DNA of 64,000 bases from Plasmodium coatneyi (lineage: Eukaryota; Apicomplexa; Aconoidasida; Haemosporida; Plasmodiidae), in the NCBI RefSeq assembly GCF_001680005.1, contig NC_033568.1, positions 1,860,001 through 1,924,000 of the forward strand. The letters are read 5' to 3'. Shown here in pieces: positions 35,671 through 48,767 of the stretch. Below the pieces are notes generated by a model that was given only the letters and a program-made list of their open reading frames with translations, searched no databases and had not been told where the DNA came from. Position 1 is the first letter of the stretch. Each line of letters opens with the position of its first letter. Position numbers and translations under genes: made by a program.

Positions 35671-36887
35671 TTTGTTTTCTACTCCTTTTAAGCGCAAAGG
35701 AAGGTTTAAAAGTGGCGATGTTCTTTTTTTTTTTTTGTTTGCTTCTTTTTTGAGTGTGTGTGTAGAAATATATTTTAAAATGAAAAGCAATTTACTGTTA
35801 GAATCTGCATAATACTAATTAATGCAGAAGTTATGTGGTAATTTGAAATAAGAACAACATGGTTTTTAGTTATATTCTATACAATTTATGATGATAACGT
35901 TCTTAATAATCATATTCCCTTTTATAAGAAAAAAAAAAAGAGAATGTTACACCCAACCTCCCAACACTTACCTCCACACCCTAACACACCCCTTCCCAAT
36001 TATGTGTGTTCCGACCCCCACACCCCTTTCCTTCTAACGGTGTAATGGAAGGTGGAGGAGCAGCAAATTATTATGCACATTTTTAACACTGGGATTTATA
36101 TACATGTATACACTAAAAAATTCTGCCGTTTTTTTTTTTTTTTTGGAGGGAGATAATGTTAAATTAAAAAAAAAAAAAAAAAGGAAGAAAAATTTTTTTG
36201 TGCTTATACTTTTCTGTATATTTTAGAGAGATGGAATTTTTTTTCCTTTAGGTGTAGGTGTGTGTTGGGGACGGGGTGTAAGGGTATGGGAACTAGGGGT
36301 TAGGGGTGTTAGGGGGATGGGGTGTAATAGGGGGTGTAAATGGATGGTAGGTGGAAGGAAAGAAGGAAAGAAAGAGAGAGAAAAAAAAGAAAGAATAGAA
36401 AAAAAATAACGAAAGATAGGAAGAAAGGAAAAAAGGAAAAAAAGGAAGGAAAAAAAGAAAGAAAAAAAAGAAGGAAACAAAGGAAGGAATAAGAAGGAAA
36501 GACGAAAGAAAATAAAGAAGGAATAAGGAAAGAAGGAAAGGAAAGGGTAAAAGAAGGGGATAAAAATGTAGGAAAAAAATTATTGTTATTATTATACATT
36601 ATTATTGGTCCACTATTAAAAGAAAGGAATGTGTATTATAAAAAAAGTGTTGTTAGTGTGGTGGTGTATATATATCTTTCTTCATATATATTGTGAATAC
36701 AATTTTTCTTTTATATATGATACCCTTCCTTTTCATTTAATAAATACATACTCTCCTTTATAAGGAATATGTATAAACATACATAAGGAAGAACAGCACG
36801 CACACAACTTCCAATATAAACTTGATACATATATGTACAAAAGAAGAAATATATACACACAAGAACACACGCACAAACACATGAACA
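35671..36887. other. Intergenic spacer
   Basis: At about 35985-36050 a block matches the reverse complement of 19790-19870, so the exported-type genes at 20297 and here share a 5' flank. A GGAAAGAAGG purine tract occupies about 36340-36550. The rest is A/T-rich. No gene is seen. Confidence 0.55.
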
Positions 36888-38475
36888 ATGTCAGAAGGAG
36901 GAGATCAATTCCTACAGGTTACTTTACATTATTCAAGGAGTGCACATTTCTATACATGTGGAATGAAATACCATAATGTATATACATTTATGCTTACATT
37001 GTGGTCGAAATAAAAATAGAAGTGTATAAGAAATGAAATAATACATATATGTAAAACGGTCTACATTTATAAATATATATGTATATAGGTATATATACAT
37101 ACATATATATTCCTACACTTCCAACCACCACCTCCATAGAAGGAGAACTTAGATCACTTAGATTCGAAGTCACGTCTCTATAAGGACCTCGGGGAAAATT
37201 CATCGTATTGTAATTATAATGGTGAAAAAGGAAATGTGGAATCCAAGTTGAAGACATGCAAAGAAATTAAAAGTGAAGCAGAAAAAATTGTAAATGGCCT
37301 ATGTTATATACATTCAAAGAGGGAAGACGAGAAAGAGGACCAACATTTGTACAGTGCACTCTGCCATACCCTCTATTATTGGTTAGGTGAATTAGTGTGG
37401 GAGAAGGGCAATAATGTTTTGAGTGGTACTACATTTTTAAGAGTTATGGGTGAAATTTATGACGCCCTTCCACAATTTGGTGTTGAGAAGAATTGTAAAA
37501 ATATGTACACAGACAATAGTGACATCACCAAGACAATTTTTAAGCACCGCAGGACAGTGTTTGACTTCACCTTCGACTATCCAACTATAAAGACAGAACT
37601 ACAATCTCATCACAACTCCTGTGATGAAACATATTACAAACACCTAAACCAAGCTCAAACAGCATTTCAAGCTGTACTTGATGATTGTAAAACCAAATGG
37701 AACGATGACCTATATTGTACCGAATTCAGGGACACATTTGAAACGAACAAAAATAGTCAAAACCCACTGAAATTAACACGTGGTCAGAAAACGCAATCAT
37801 CCGAGGGAACTACATACTATGAGAACGTCCAATTAGAATTAAAATATGCCCCACCTAAAAGTAACACAGCAATGACCGCCACCATTTCATCCATATTTTC
37901 TATAGGAGCAATTGGATTCGCTGCTTCCCTTTTATATAAAGTAATAACTACAATTATAATAGAACTATATATAAATGCATATATGTATATGCATCTACAT
38001 ATATGTTCATATATATATATATAACATATATATACATATGTCCATACATATATATGTATGTATATATATGTACATAAATATATATATAATTATATACATA
38101 CAGTATATATATGGAATATATGTGTACATACTGCCCCCCACCTTTTTTTCTTTCCTTTCGTAGTACGGTCTCCCACCTTCTTGGTTTGGTAACCACACTT
38201 CTGGAAATGGGGGAGGAACAAGGAGGAACAATAGAAGCAACACAAGAAAAGGAAGATCCGTCCGAAGGGACCTCGACACATTAACAGCAGCAAACAGTTC
38301 AACAATATATTCTACCGAGTATTCCACAATAGGAGACTTGTCCACAACAAATTCCATATCAGATGGAGCATCTACCATATTTGAATGGCCACTCAATGGA
38401 AGAAGAACAGCAGCAGGAACAAATAACAGAAGGAACGGGCATAATAGAAATAATATAGGTTATCAACGTATTTAA
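36888..38475 (+). CDS. KIR-like protein
   Basis: Intact three-exon KIR of 380 residues: 36888-36917 (MSEGGDQFLQ; an out-of-frame ATG lies 7 bases upstream), 37140-37940 and 38164-38475, all phase 0. The ectodomain starts KENLDHLDSKSRLYKDL. It has C-H-T-L-Y-Y-W-L-G-E-L-V-W, RRTVFDFTFDYPTI, CDETYYKHL and DLYCTEF. A module Y-Y-E-N-V-Q-L-E-L-K-Y-A-P precedes the membrane segment, which ends SLLYK. The tail starts YGLPPSWFGNHTSG and ends NIGYQRI. It is closest to the frameshifted gene at 6192, with similar ectodomain motifs such as FLRVM-EIY and CDETYY. Confidence 0.92.
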
Positions 38476-39667
38476 ATGCGTTCCTTCGCTTCCAAGGAAA
38501 GAACTATAATAACGTATGTAATGTATTCGTCTCACACATATCATATCATATTTGAGGAAGGTACAAATATGTTGTCATTCTATATACAGGAGGAGAATGG
38601 TGCACAAACAAAAATTAGGTATATTAGGGGGGGAATAATATGTACTATATTCCATATTTACCTAATACGGATACAATATGGATACAATGCGGAACCACTG
38701 AAGTTATCTCCCTTTTTTTTCCAATATATATGTGTAGAATATATATATTTTGTAAAGAAGCGGCTCCTAAATAGTGATGAGTAATATGGGATCATGTATA
38801 ATATAGGGTCATGCACAATATACGGCCATGAGTAATAAGGTCATGCACCATATGTGGTGACATAACGCAATTATTTCGTACATAAAAGTAGTAATAATTA
38901 CTATAGCTGTAGAAAGTGCACGTTTTCGGAGTTCATCACAATATCTGCAATTACTGAATTCCTGTTCCCCTGCTCCCTTCTTTATATATAGTTAATTTTT
39001 GCTCTATTAGCTGAGCTAGCTTAGGGAATATTAGTAAATATGTAAACATTTTAAGAGTACGAGAAGAAAAAAAATGTTCTTCGTACATATAAACTCCACT
39101 ACACATATATATGATCAATTTTTTTAATAATCATCCTTCTCCAAACACTAATAAGAAAGTATAAAATAAATAGTACATATTAACATTTTCATCAAGAGAA
39201 AATCATATATATATTATTATATATATATGTATGTGGATAAAGGAGCTGCAACTGAGAGAAGAGCTTACGAGTGCAATATAAGTGATAATAATAATAGTGG
39301 TACAATATTTTCAACAATCCCATATAGAAGGTATAATAATATATATGAAATGTATTGGAGAGGGGGGAATGTGTGTGTATTAAAAAAATTGATTCTTCCA
39401 TCTTTTCCTACATATTTCTCTGCCCTGTTAAAATTCGTTAAGATTTTCTCCACATTATACGTATAATGCGTTGATGCATATATATATTTAATAGAATCCT
39501 ATTACTTGAAAACTGGAGGATGTATATTCTTGGAAGGAATAAACATTCTATATGTGCGTTCATAATCATCATAGAAGGAACAGAAAATTTTTGGCGTACG
39601 TTTATATATGATGAAGGAACAGCATGATCGTAAATAAATGCTTTATATATAGAAGTGTACAATAATA
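38476..39667. other. Intergenic spacer
   Basis: A/T-rich, no gene supported. A short open frame at 39227-39466 has no family signature and I do not call it. Confidence 0.5.
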
Positions 39668-41013
39668 ATGGCGAAACCATTGGGGGTATGATGCTTTTTC
39701 CTTTTTCTTAATGTGGATATGTAAACATTGTTCACATAACACTTCGTGTGTAGTAAAATAAATTTAAAAATAAGGAATATCTAAGAGAATATGCAAATTC
39801 TGCTCATTCTGTTCATAGGAGGAAAATTTGAATAAGTTACCTTCCAAAGAAAAATTTTACAATGTGTTCGATAAGGGAGCGACTCCATGTGATAATACAG
39901 CCTCTGAAGGAACAGTAAAGACTGAATTAGAGCGTAAATTAAATGAGAAGGAGCAGACTGCGGAATATGCGGAACAAATTGTAAGAGCAGCGTGCTATGC
40001 TTCTGGACAGCGGAAGGGAACTCCGTTGGATGATACTCCTTGCTATTTCTTTTATTATTGGATAGGATATTTATTATTTAGTTACTATCGTACCAAATCT
40101 TTTACAGAAACTATAAATATAATATACACGGCGCTAGCACAGCTTATAAATCAGCAGAAGTGCGAAATTATATACAACAACATTAGTCAACAGCTTTTCA
40201 ATCATAGAAAAGGAGTTTACGATTTCACTCATGACTGTCCCACTATACAAAGTCAATTACAATCCAACAAAAATTCTTGTGATCAAACATACTTCCAACA
40301 CCTGCAGGACGTTGTTGAAGCTTATAATACAATATGCACAAGTATTAGGTGGAGGAACGATACACACTGTAAAAAAATTGAAGACACGATTAAAGGGTAC
40401 GAACAGGGGAAAGTGCTACAATTAAAATTTGAGAAGGGAACACTTTCAGGGAGCGCAGGGGGTACTACAGTATACAAGAATGTATGCTTCGAATTCATTT
40501 ATGCCCCTACAGCCAATCCAGCACTCACCGCCATATCCTCCATAATCCCAATAGTAGGAATACCAACTGCTGCTTTCCTTTTATATAAAGTAAGTAGATA
40601 AAATTACCATGAAAAGCACTATATATATTTGAAATATATAGATAGTTATATAACATATATATATACATATATGTATGTATAATACATATTTTTACATACG
40701 TACCTATCCCCCGCTTTTCACTCCTTCGTAGTACAAAATACTGCCTTCTGGCATACAAAACTTCTTTGGAGGCAGCAGCAGAAACAACAACAATAGAAGC
40801 AACAAAAGGAAAAGAACAGCTGTAGGGCGCAACTTCGATGATTTAACAGCGGACACATCCACATTTTATTCAACCATAGCAGAGGGCACTTCCATAGTGG
40901 GAGATGCTAGTACGGTGTACTCTGTCCCATATATTACTAAACCTGTTAGGAGAGGGACAAATACTGCAACAAGTCATCATCACCGGAAGAATGTAGCTTA
41001 TCATCCTACATGA
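39668..41013 (+). CDS. KIR-like protein
   Basis: Intact three-exon KIR of 356 residues: 39668-39685 (MAKPLG), 39819-40589 and 40732-41013, all phase 0. The ectodomain starts EENLNKLPSKEKFYNVF. It has C-Y-F-F-Y-Y-W-I-G, RKGVYDFTHDCPTI, CDQTYFQHLQDV and THCKKI. A pre-membrane module V-Y-K-N-V-C-F-E-F-I-Y-A-P is shared with the genes at 6192 and 36888. The membrane segment ends FLLYK. The tail starts YKILPSGIQNFFGG, has an Asn/Arg-rich part, and ends NVAYHPT. Confidence 0.92.
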
Positions 41014-42494
41014 AAAATGTCCTCCCTTCTCTTAGGAATTGCAATGACCTATAGTTCTGAGTGCTTTAATTGCAAATATAAGGGAGGGTGATAGTTGCAT
41101 TTAAGGAAGTGAATAGTTGCAAATGTAAGGAAGTGAATAGTTGCACCTTCAGGAAAAGGGAGCAATTGCAAATAGGAATGAGTAGTTCTAGGGATAAAGA
41201 AATGTTAAAAAAGGGAACATACTTAGGGAACAAAATTTAATTAAAGGAACGCAAAGGAGGCATGATATATGTATCATAGAACAATATGTACATATATTCC
41301 ATGTACATATGTGTGCATATCGTCGTCACATTCACATTCCAAAATTATCTTACATATAAAAAATTGTAGAACTCCTTCCATATTCCATATTTTATGTGCT
41401 CCACCTAAACATACATCAATCATTAAGAACAAACCATTATTTTTTACTAGGACAATAATCCAAGAGGGGGAAAATGTCGTATATATAAAATAATTTATAT
41501 TTTTATACGCTAAAGGGAAGTTTACTACTGTGTATGATATAAGTAGTATTATATGAACACTGTAGGAAATTATTATTTTCTTCCTTATTTTGTCCCCACG
41601 GAGTGGTACGTAGCAATGTATATATATATATATATATATATACCTTAATGTAAAAATAGAGTAATTGATGTGCATATGCATGGCGCCTCCCCCACCTCTT
41701 TTGCAGCTATTTCTACTTTAAAATTTAATATTTATCATCACCATCATATATATAATATGGCTATGATGAATAACAAATAACTCTGAATAAAATGAAACAA
41801 TTACGGAGTAAGTGAACAATTTGAGGGTAAATAAAAAATTATGATTTACATGACAATGGCAACTGGGGTAGGTGCATAAATATTTATGTATGTTGCAAGA
41901 GAAATATTATATGTATAGGAGGAAAAGGAATTGCTCAGATGGAATAGTGTGTACTTTGTACAATTGGAAGGAATTATATGTAGTGTGTTCTCTCTTTTTG
42001 AAGAAGGAAGGAGGGAAGGGAAAAAAAATAATAGCATATATATTATTATATATATATTAATATTATTATATATATATATGTAAGGAAGCAGCTGGAGCGT
42101 GTAAGTAAACATGCAGTACGGAGAAAATATAAATGCACTTATATGTATGCAGTGCATTACCATTATTTAAGAGGATCGAACAATATGTACATAAATCAAG
42201 GGAAGGGGAAAAAGTAAAAGTTTTAATATTTCCCTTCCTTATTCGCCCCTACTTTTACATAGAGAAAGGGCATATTCCAAGTGCAATACATATATAATAT
42301 CATTGCTTGAAAAATTGAACAGACTGAACTAATGTAGAAAATTCAAAATTTGATATTTATAGTCATCGAATTAGCGAATTCCTATACATATTTCTATTAT
42401 GCATAAATACATAAATAAGGGAACGATTTCAATATATAAATTCAAATTACATATACAACAAAAGCAATGTACATATAAACAAATAAACGAAAGA
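41014..42494. other. Intergenic spacer with orphan KIR first exon
   Basis: No complete gene. At 41856-41867 an ATG-GCA-ACT-GGG followed by GTAGGT looks like an orphan KIR first exon with no ectodomain exon before the next complete KIR. The block at 42293-42320 (ATATCATTGCTTGAAAAATTGAAC) lies about 175 bases before the next true first exon. A (TA)n run is at 41618-41642. Confidence 0.5.
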
Positions 42495-44075
42495 ATGGCA
42501 AAGCCGGCAGGGGTCCGTTCTGTTCTTTTCCAATATGAACAATTATACATATTATGCATACAAAATGTTATTTGCATAATATAATAAAATGGAAAATGTA
42601 AGAAATAAACATTTATACATTTATATGTATTTCACCCATTTCAACAATTCAACATCCATAGGACCTGCAGTGCAAGGTGGAAGATTTACCTTCACAAAAA
42701 GTATATAAAAAGTTCGCAAATGGCGGAAATGAATGTACACATAAAAGTTCTTGGACAGGGGAAATGGAGAGTTTACTGCGAGATAAATTGAAGAACGCGT
42801 GGGAAGTTCATGATTATGAAAGTAAAACTAAGGAAGTTTGGTGTCTTGTATCTAAAGTGGATATAATGAATTGGACGTGTAAAGGGATGTGTGATTATTT
42901 CTATTACCTACTAGGAAGTCTATTATCTGACATTTTGGAGAGGGGTGTTTCATTTCCGAGTATTATGGAGCAAATCTGTACTAAATTAAAAAGCTTCGGC
43001 GACGATCATTGCACCTGTGAATCTATGCACAATTCTGTTACTAGCAACATTTTCAAGCACAGAAAATCCATCTTTGATTATTACTACGACTACCGAACCA
43101 TATGGTAACATATAAAGCAAAGTTCCCAATCAGGCGTCTCCTCCTGTGCAGCGAAATATGACCACTACCTAAATGGTGTTAAGGGAGTTGATACAGATGG
43201 TGGAGCTGAAGACGCTTATAATCAAGTAAGTGCAAATTGTCCAACTAGTAATGATACATATTGCAAAGAATTCTGGGAAAAGAATTTTAAATATGGTACT
43301 ATCCCAAAACCATCACAACTGAAAGATAAAGCTACGGAACGGGGGAACCCCCCTCCTCCAGTCGAAGGAGAGGACGAGGAAGAGCATCTCCTTTCCTGTT
43401 TCAGTCCACCAAAACCTAAACCAAATCCCAATCCAAATCCAGCTGGTAGTAGTGATTCTTTTAGTGATGCTGATACTGGTAGTGCTGCTAGCAGCACCCT
43501 CGCCCCTACTGCGTTTTCCTCTGCTGTTGGATTAATAGGATTACCAGCGGCTGCTTTTTTTTTATATAAAGTAATGACCATAATAAAAATATACACATAT
43601 GTATATATATGGACATATGTAATTATATATATATATGTATATGTACGTATATATATAACTATATATGTACGTATATATATACATATGTATATACATATAT
43701 ACATATTTGTACCCCTTAACATTTGCAACGCCACCACTTTCCCTTTTTTATTATTAGTATAACCTTCTACCTGATTGGATCCATAACACATTTAAGAATA
43801 GAGCAGGCCGGAACAGCAGGAGAGGAAGGAGATACGCCGCTCCTAACTTCAGTACATTCACAGAAGTCGATTCTTCCTCAATAGGAGGTTCAACATTCGA
43901 TTCGTCAACAACAACAGATGATCATTCTACCATATATAATAGTAGATCACCACCCAAACGGCAAAGTAATAATAATAGGAGTACGAAACCACAAAAACAA
44001 CATAGCCAACAACAACAAAGGCAAAGTAGCAGAGGAAGGCAGACGTCAAGAAATATTAGTTATGGGAGAATGTAA
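42495..44075 (+). pseudogene. KIR-like gene with CD99-like segment and in-frame stop
   Basis: Exons: 42495-42512 (MAKPAG, unusual donor GTCCGT), 42662-43570 and 43758-44075, all phase 0. The ectodomain starts DLQCKVEDLPSQKVYKKF and has C-D-Y-F-Y-Y-L-L-G and RKSIFDYYYDYRTI. It then meets a TAA at 43106-43108, where relatives have Gln (TIIQQL). The same frame is open from there to the end of the exon, with AAKYDHYL, DTYCKEF, a Pro/Glu hinge, the CD99-like stretch at 43406-43474, and a membrane segment ending FFLYK. The tail starts YNLLPDWIHNTF and ends NISYGRM. One substitution (CAA to TAA would suffice) explains the break, so it is a recent pseudogene, a readthrough case or a base error. It is related to the gene at 3395 (shared QCKVE/D-LPS start). 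Confidence 0.85.
43406..43474 (+). other. CD99-like segment in KIR ectodomain
   Basis: These 23 codons begin PPKPKPNPNPNP and finish SFSDAD. From memory, the extracellular part of primate CD99 contains PPKPMPNPNPN followed shortly by SFSDAD at the same spacing. About 18 of 23 ungapped positions agree, counted by eye against a remembered sequence and not by search. Host CD99 mimicry by KIR proteins is established in the P. knowlesi genome literature. Here it sits between the cysteine-rich part and the membrane segment. Confidence 0.8.
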
Positions 44076-45282
44076 TATGTTACTATGGTAGAATGTAACA
44101 TGTAACATGTAATATCCTTAATAAAAGTTACCATGTACACACAACACACAACACACACACACAACACATTTTCTGTTGCCGTCATTTGTGGTTCTTTGTT
44201 TGTTTTATTATTATTTTATTATTAATATATTTTCCCCCTTTATTATTGTACAACACAAACTATATATATTGTGTACAGTATATTGTGCAATATATTGTAC
44301 TGTGCCATGTTGTACTGTACCATTATGATGTGCTCGGTAATATGCCATGGTAATATGTACTTGGTAATAGTGTACATACACCCTTTTGGGGGGGGAAAGG
44401 GGGGTTGTCGCTTATCCCCCTTATATATATTTTATTAGGGGAAGGGAAGGAACAGGAGGATGCGGAGTATGTAGTACTTTTTTTTAGTGTAGTTCTTAAA
44501 ATGGGGGAGTGTTTGGTGGGGGGGAGTGCGTGGGTGTGGGTGTATTGGGAAGTTCATTATTTTCTTCCATGGTGTGTATACAATACATTATTTTTTTGCT
44601 CAATGTGCTTAATTCTTTTTATTCCCTTTCCACATGAAATATTCCGTAACGAATACTTCGTAACTATTTTTTCCTTCCCTCCTTTCGTTCCTTCCCCTTC
44701 CTTTCATTTCATTCCATATGAGCATCATGCTTAACATGAATTGTTGACGAATGTGTATATCTTAAGAAGGGGGAAGGAGAGAAAATTTTATTCGCTGTTT
44801 ATAAACTACACTGCATGTGTTAATAATTTTTTTAATTAACAAGCACCTCCCTTTTCAAATAACAATAACATATAAATGTAAGTAGTACATAGATGTTAAA
44901 TTTTCTGCCTTAGGGAACATATCTATATACCTATAGTGAATGAGTGAAGAACACATAAAGAAACTTGCCTCCCCTCCCCTGCTCCTCCTTTCCCTTCTAT
45001 TTCATTATGCGATTTTTTTTTTTTCTCATTCGCTCTTATTTTTAGCTTAATTACATACATGTGATGATTTTGATAAATGTGCATAATATATTAGTAATAC
45101 CGAAAAATTGAACCATATATATTATAAAGAGAAAGAAAGGAAGGAAAGAAGGAGATAAAATTTTTAATATTCCTATTCGCAGAACAAGCACAAAATTGTC
45201 CTACGGTCGTTGTTGGATTTTTGAAAATATTCCCTTTAAGAAGTAGATTATATGAACTAACACACATAAACAACAACAAACC
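44076..45282. other. Intergenic spacer
   Basis: The first 100 bases carry the AATGTAACATGTAA/ACACAACACAC 3'-flank theme seen after other KIR stops. A TATTGT-rich part follows (44250-44350). At 45083-45113 is TATATTAGTAATACCGAAAA-ATTGAAC, a block like those before other KIR first exons. No gene is supported. Confidence 0.55.
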
Positions 45283-46795
45283 ATGTCAGCAGCAGAAGCG
45301 ACAGGAACAGTACTAGGGGTAATATACACTCTTTATTGTGCATATATGCACAATATGTTGTTCTTGCAAGAACACACACACACATAGAGCGGAACGTACG
45401 TATAATTTGTGTGTACCATATGGTATGTCGAACCATACTGCGTACATGTACTATATGGTATATGTACCATATGAGTTGTGTATACATTTCATATTTTAAC
45501 TTTTTTTTACCATTTTACCCATTTATATATTTGTACGAGGAACAGTTAGACCAATTACCTTCAAATTCATCATACTATAGTCAATTTGCGAGTACCAGCT
45601 ACGAATTCTGTGCGGAAAATTTCATTGATGGAGTAAAGGTAGCACTGAATGAACATACAGAATTGAAGCTCCATGAGGAAGAAATTGCGAATGCACAATG
45701 TAAAGCTGATGTAATGAAGGGATTAAACAAGGAGAAGGGTGATGAGTGGTGTTATTTTTTTTATTATTGGTTAGGGGATATAGTATGGAAAAGTAAGGGG
45801 GGTAGTATAGATGCTTCCGCGTTCAAGGAACTGATGACAAAGATCTCTAAAAGGGAGCGTAGTGGATTTGGGACAGAGAGATGTGGCATTATACACAAGC
45901 ATGATATTGATAAGGGAACTTTCGACCGCAGAAAATTAGCATATGAATATTACATTAATTACCCACGTCTAAAGGAATTGTTGCAACAATATAGTAACAA
46001 ATGTGATACGAACTATCACAAATATCTCAAAGAAACTGCCACAGCTTATCAGACTGTTAAGAGTGCTTGCGCAGCTGCAGGTGCAGCCACTGCTGGTTCA
46101 TATTGTGAGGAATTTAACAGTAAGTGGACGAAGTACAAAGAGAAAGGGCAGGACCAAGAAGAAAAGAAGGTGGACATTCTAACATGTGATCTAGTATCTG
46201 AAACGGAAGTTGCATTAAAAACTGTGCAAGTGATGGACAACCCAGTTTCTTCTATTGGAGGAGGGGGACCTGCAGTGGGCGCAGGCCCTATCGTATCTTC
46301 TGTGTTTGGAATAGGGGGAGGATTAGCTTCCATTGCTCTTCTTTTATATAAGGTAAGTATAATTAAGATAATTAACATAATTACAACAATTATAATAGAG
46401 CTATATATAAATGCATATATATATATGCACATATATGTATGTATGGACATATTTTTCTTCTCTTCCTTTCCATCATCCCTACACCCCTTCACAATTCTCA
46501 GTACAATCTTCTACCTCCTGGGATAAAGAACGCCTTCTCCTTTGGAAGAAGCAGCAGAAATAGCAATAAAAGGAGGAACAGAAGATCAACCAACTCTAAC
46601 ATTAGTAGATTCACAGAGAACGACACCTCCACCCTATATTCCACCGAAGTTTCAACACTCGGTTCAACTACAACAGACAATTCTACCATATATAATGGAG
46701 GGCGATCAATATCACCCACACGAAGAAGAACAGGAGCAGGAACAAATAATAATAGAAGGCCAGATCGGAGGAATGTAGCTTATCATCGCATATAA
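45283..46795 (+). CDS. KIR-like protein
   Basis: Intact three-exon KIR of 380 residues: 45283-45318 (MSAAEATGTVLG), 45540-46352 and 46502-46795, all phase 0. The acceptor before exon 2 is the unusual TACGAG. The ectodomain starts EQLDQLPSNSSYYSQF. It has C-Y-F-F-Y-Y-W-L-G-D-I-V-W, RKLAYEYYINYPRL, CDTNYHKYLKE and SYCEEF. A Gly-rich stretch precedes the membrane segment, which ends LLLYK. The tail starts YNLLPPGIKNAFSFG and ends NVAYHRI. Confidence 0.9.
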
Positions 46796-48767
46796 CGTCT
46801 TTACCTTCTCCATTCACATTAATTATATAATTAGTGTGTGCGTTTACAATCCAGTTTTTTATCTACAATGGCATATATATTATTTAAAATTTGTGAGCAG
46901 TTCTTTCTTGTTTGTTTAAAAAAAGAAAAAAAGAAAGTCAAAAGAAAAAGGAAGGAAAAAAGAAAAATATTTCATACTTACAACTTGTACAACAAAAACA
47001 ACAACGAAAACAACAACAATTACATACAACAATCCTTGTATAACAACAAACAAACAAAATAATCCACACTACAAAAAAATATATTGTTACCACACAAATA
47101 GGTGCTATTGTACCACATATACATGAAGGACAACAACAATAACAACCCTCCACACGTAAATAAATTTATAAATGGCGACCCCACAAATAACAACCACTAT
47201 ACATGTGTAACTAATCATTCTTATGTATATATGTATATATAATCATTGTTATATATGTACATATATGTATTTATGTAACCGTTGTTATATATGTACATAC
47301 ATATGTATATAATTATTGCTACATGTATTTATGTATGTATATATAATCATTGTTATATATGTACATGTGCTGGATGAAATATTGTGCACGACGGGCGAAG
47401 AACTCATAAAACATCATGAATTTTATAAACCTCGTGAACTTTATCAAACCTTCCATAAACCTCCTCAAACCTTCCTTAATATCCTTAATTGCTTTATAAT
47501 TAAATAAAAACAGGGGAACCCGAGGAAGAATACGCATTAATAGGTGAAGGAATAATATATATTAAATAAAGAGCAGCTCAGGTAGTATAGTGCACGTTCC
47601 ATTTTGATAAGCTCTTCCTGTACTACACCCCCATTCCTCTTCTTAATTATTCTGTAAATGCACAACCTTACCTAAAATAAGTGTAAATAAAAAGGAAAAA
47701 GGGATAAATAAAGGATTCCACATATATGAACTGTGCACAAGACCTGTTAATAGTTTTTAATAACCCACACTTTTCAAATAAAAATAAAACATATTAATGA
47801 ATAGAATATATGCACAAATATTTTCTCCTGCTCAGAAGGAAGAAAAAAAATTTTGCACCCTCCAACCCTACATTGTTCTTCTATTATATATGTGCACATA
47901 TAATAACTTAATACTTATGTATATAATGTGTTATCATTGTTGTTTGAAAATTTTGAACAACATATATATACTACTGAAGAAGGAAGGAAGGAAAGAAAAA
48001 TAAAAATCTGCCAATATTCCACAACCTTCCACACGTCCACATTCACAATCATAAAACTAGCAGAAGCTTTGGATACTTCCCCTTTGTACTAAATGTATAA
48101 ATATATAAACAGCAACCCTTTTTAAAAAGTAGAACATATATACGCACAGAAAAATATACACATAAAAAAAAAAGATGGCAGATGCGGTAAAGAACAATAT
48201 CTGATGGGGATTGCTCCATCCTTTCCTTCCTCCTTCCTTCCCTCCTCTATCTGAGTGCACTACATATAGTTTATTTATTTACACGGCACAGTGCACATAA
48301 AAGGAGAGGAAGAATATAAATAGGAGTATAGTACTCTGAGTAAGGAAAAGTGTAATGCAATAATGCAATACATGAAACAAAGTATGTGCGAGTCAGTTTC
48401 TCTTTCTTTCTCCTTTTTGTTCTGTTATTCCTGTATATTTCCTCCTTATTTCTGGATTAATTATGTGTACATGTGATGATTTTGATGTGTACATATATAT
48501 GTAATGTATTATCAACAATTAAGGAATTAAGAAATATATGTGTATATATAACTGGAAGGGAAAAAGAAGAAGTAAAGATTTTTGACATGTGATGTACTCA
48601 TTAACTACAATCATTATTGAACGACTGGAATGCTTACATATGTATTCAGTGTAAACATATATGGAGAACAATTTTAGCATAATTTTTATTACATACAACA
48701 GAAGAAAAATATATACAACACAACCCATAATATAAACTTAATATATATAGAAATATACATACAAACC
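46796..48767. other. Spacer with exported-gene relic and orphan KIR first exon
   Basis: No complete gene. At about 46955-47145 the minus strand matches the 3' flank of the exported-type genes (TACAAGGATTGTTGTA, TTG repeats, GTAAGTATGAAAT), with no coding part beside it. A KIR-type upstream block at 47931-47960 is followed at 48175-48186 by ATG-GCA-GAT-GCG|GTAAAG. This looks like a first exon, but no ectodomain exon follows before the next gene. The segment 47210-47370 is a loose TATATGTACATATATG repeat. Confidence 0.55.

Noticed and set aside
39227..39466. Possible short gene between KIR genes
   Set aside because: No family resemblance, no start or splice support, and overlapping open frames on both strands.
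44405..44734. 109-codon open frame after a KIR
   Set aside because: No family motif, no intron pattern, and composition like the surrounding spacer.
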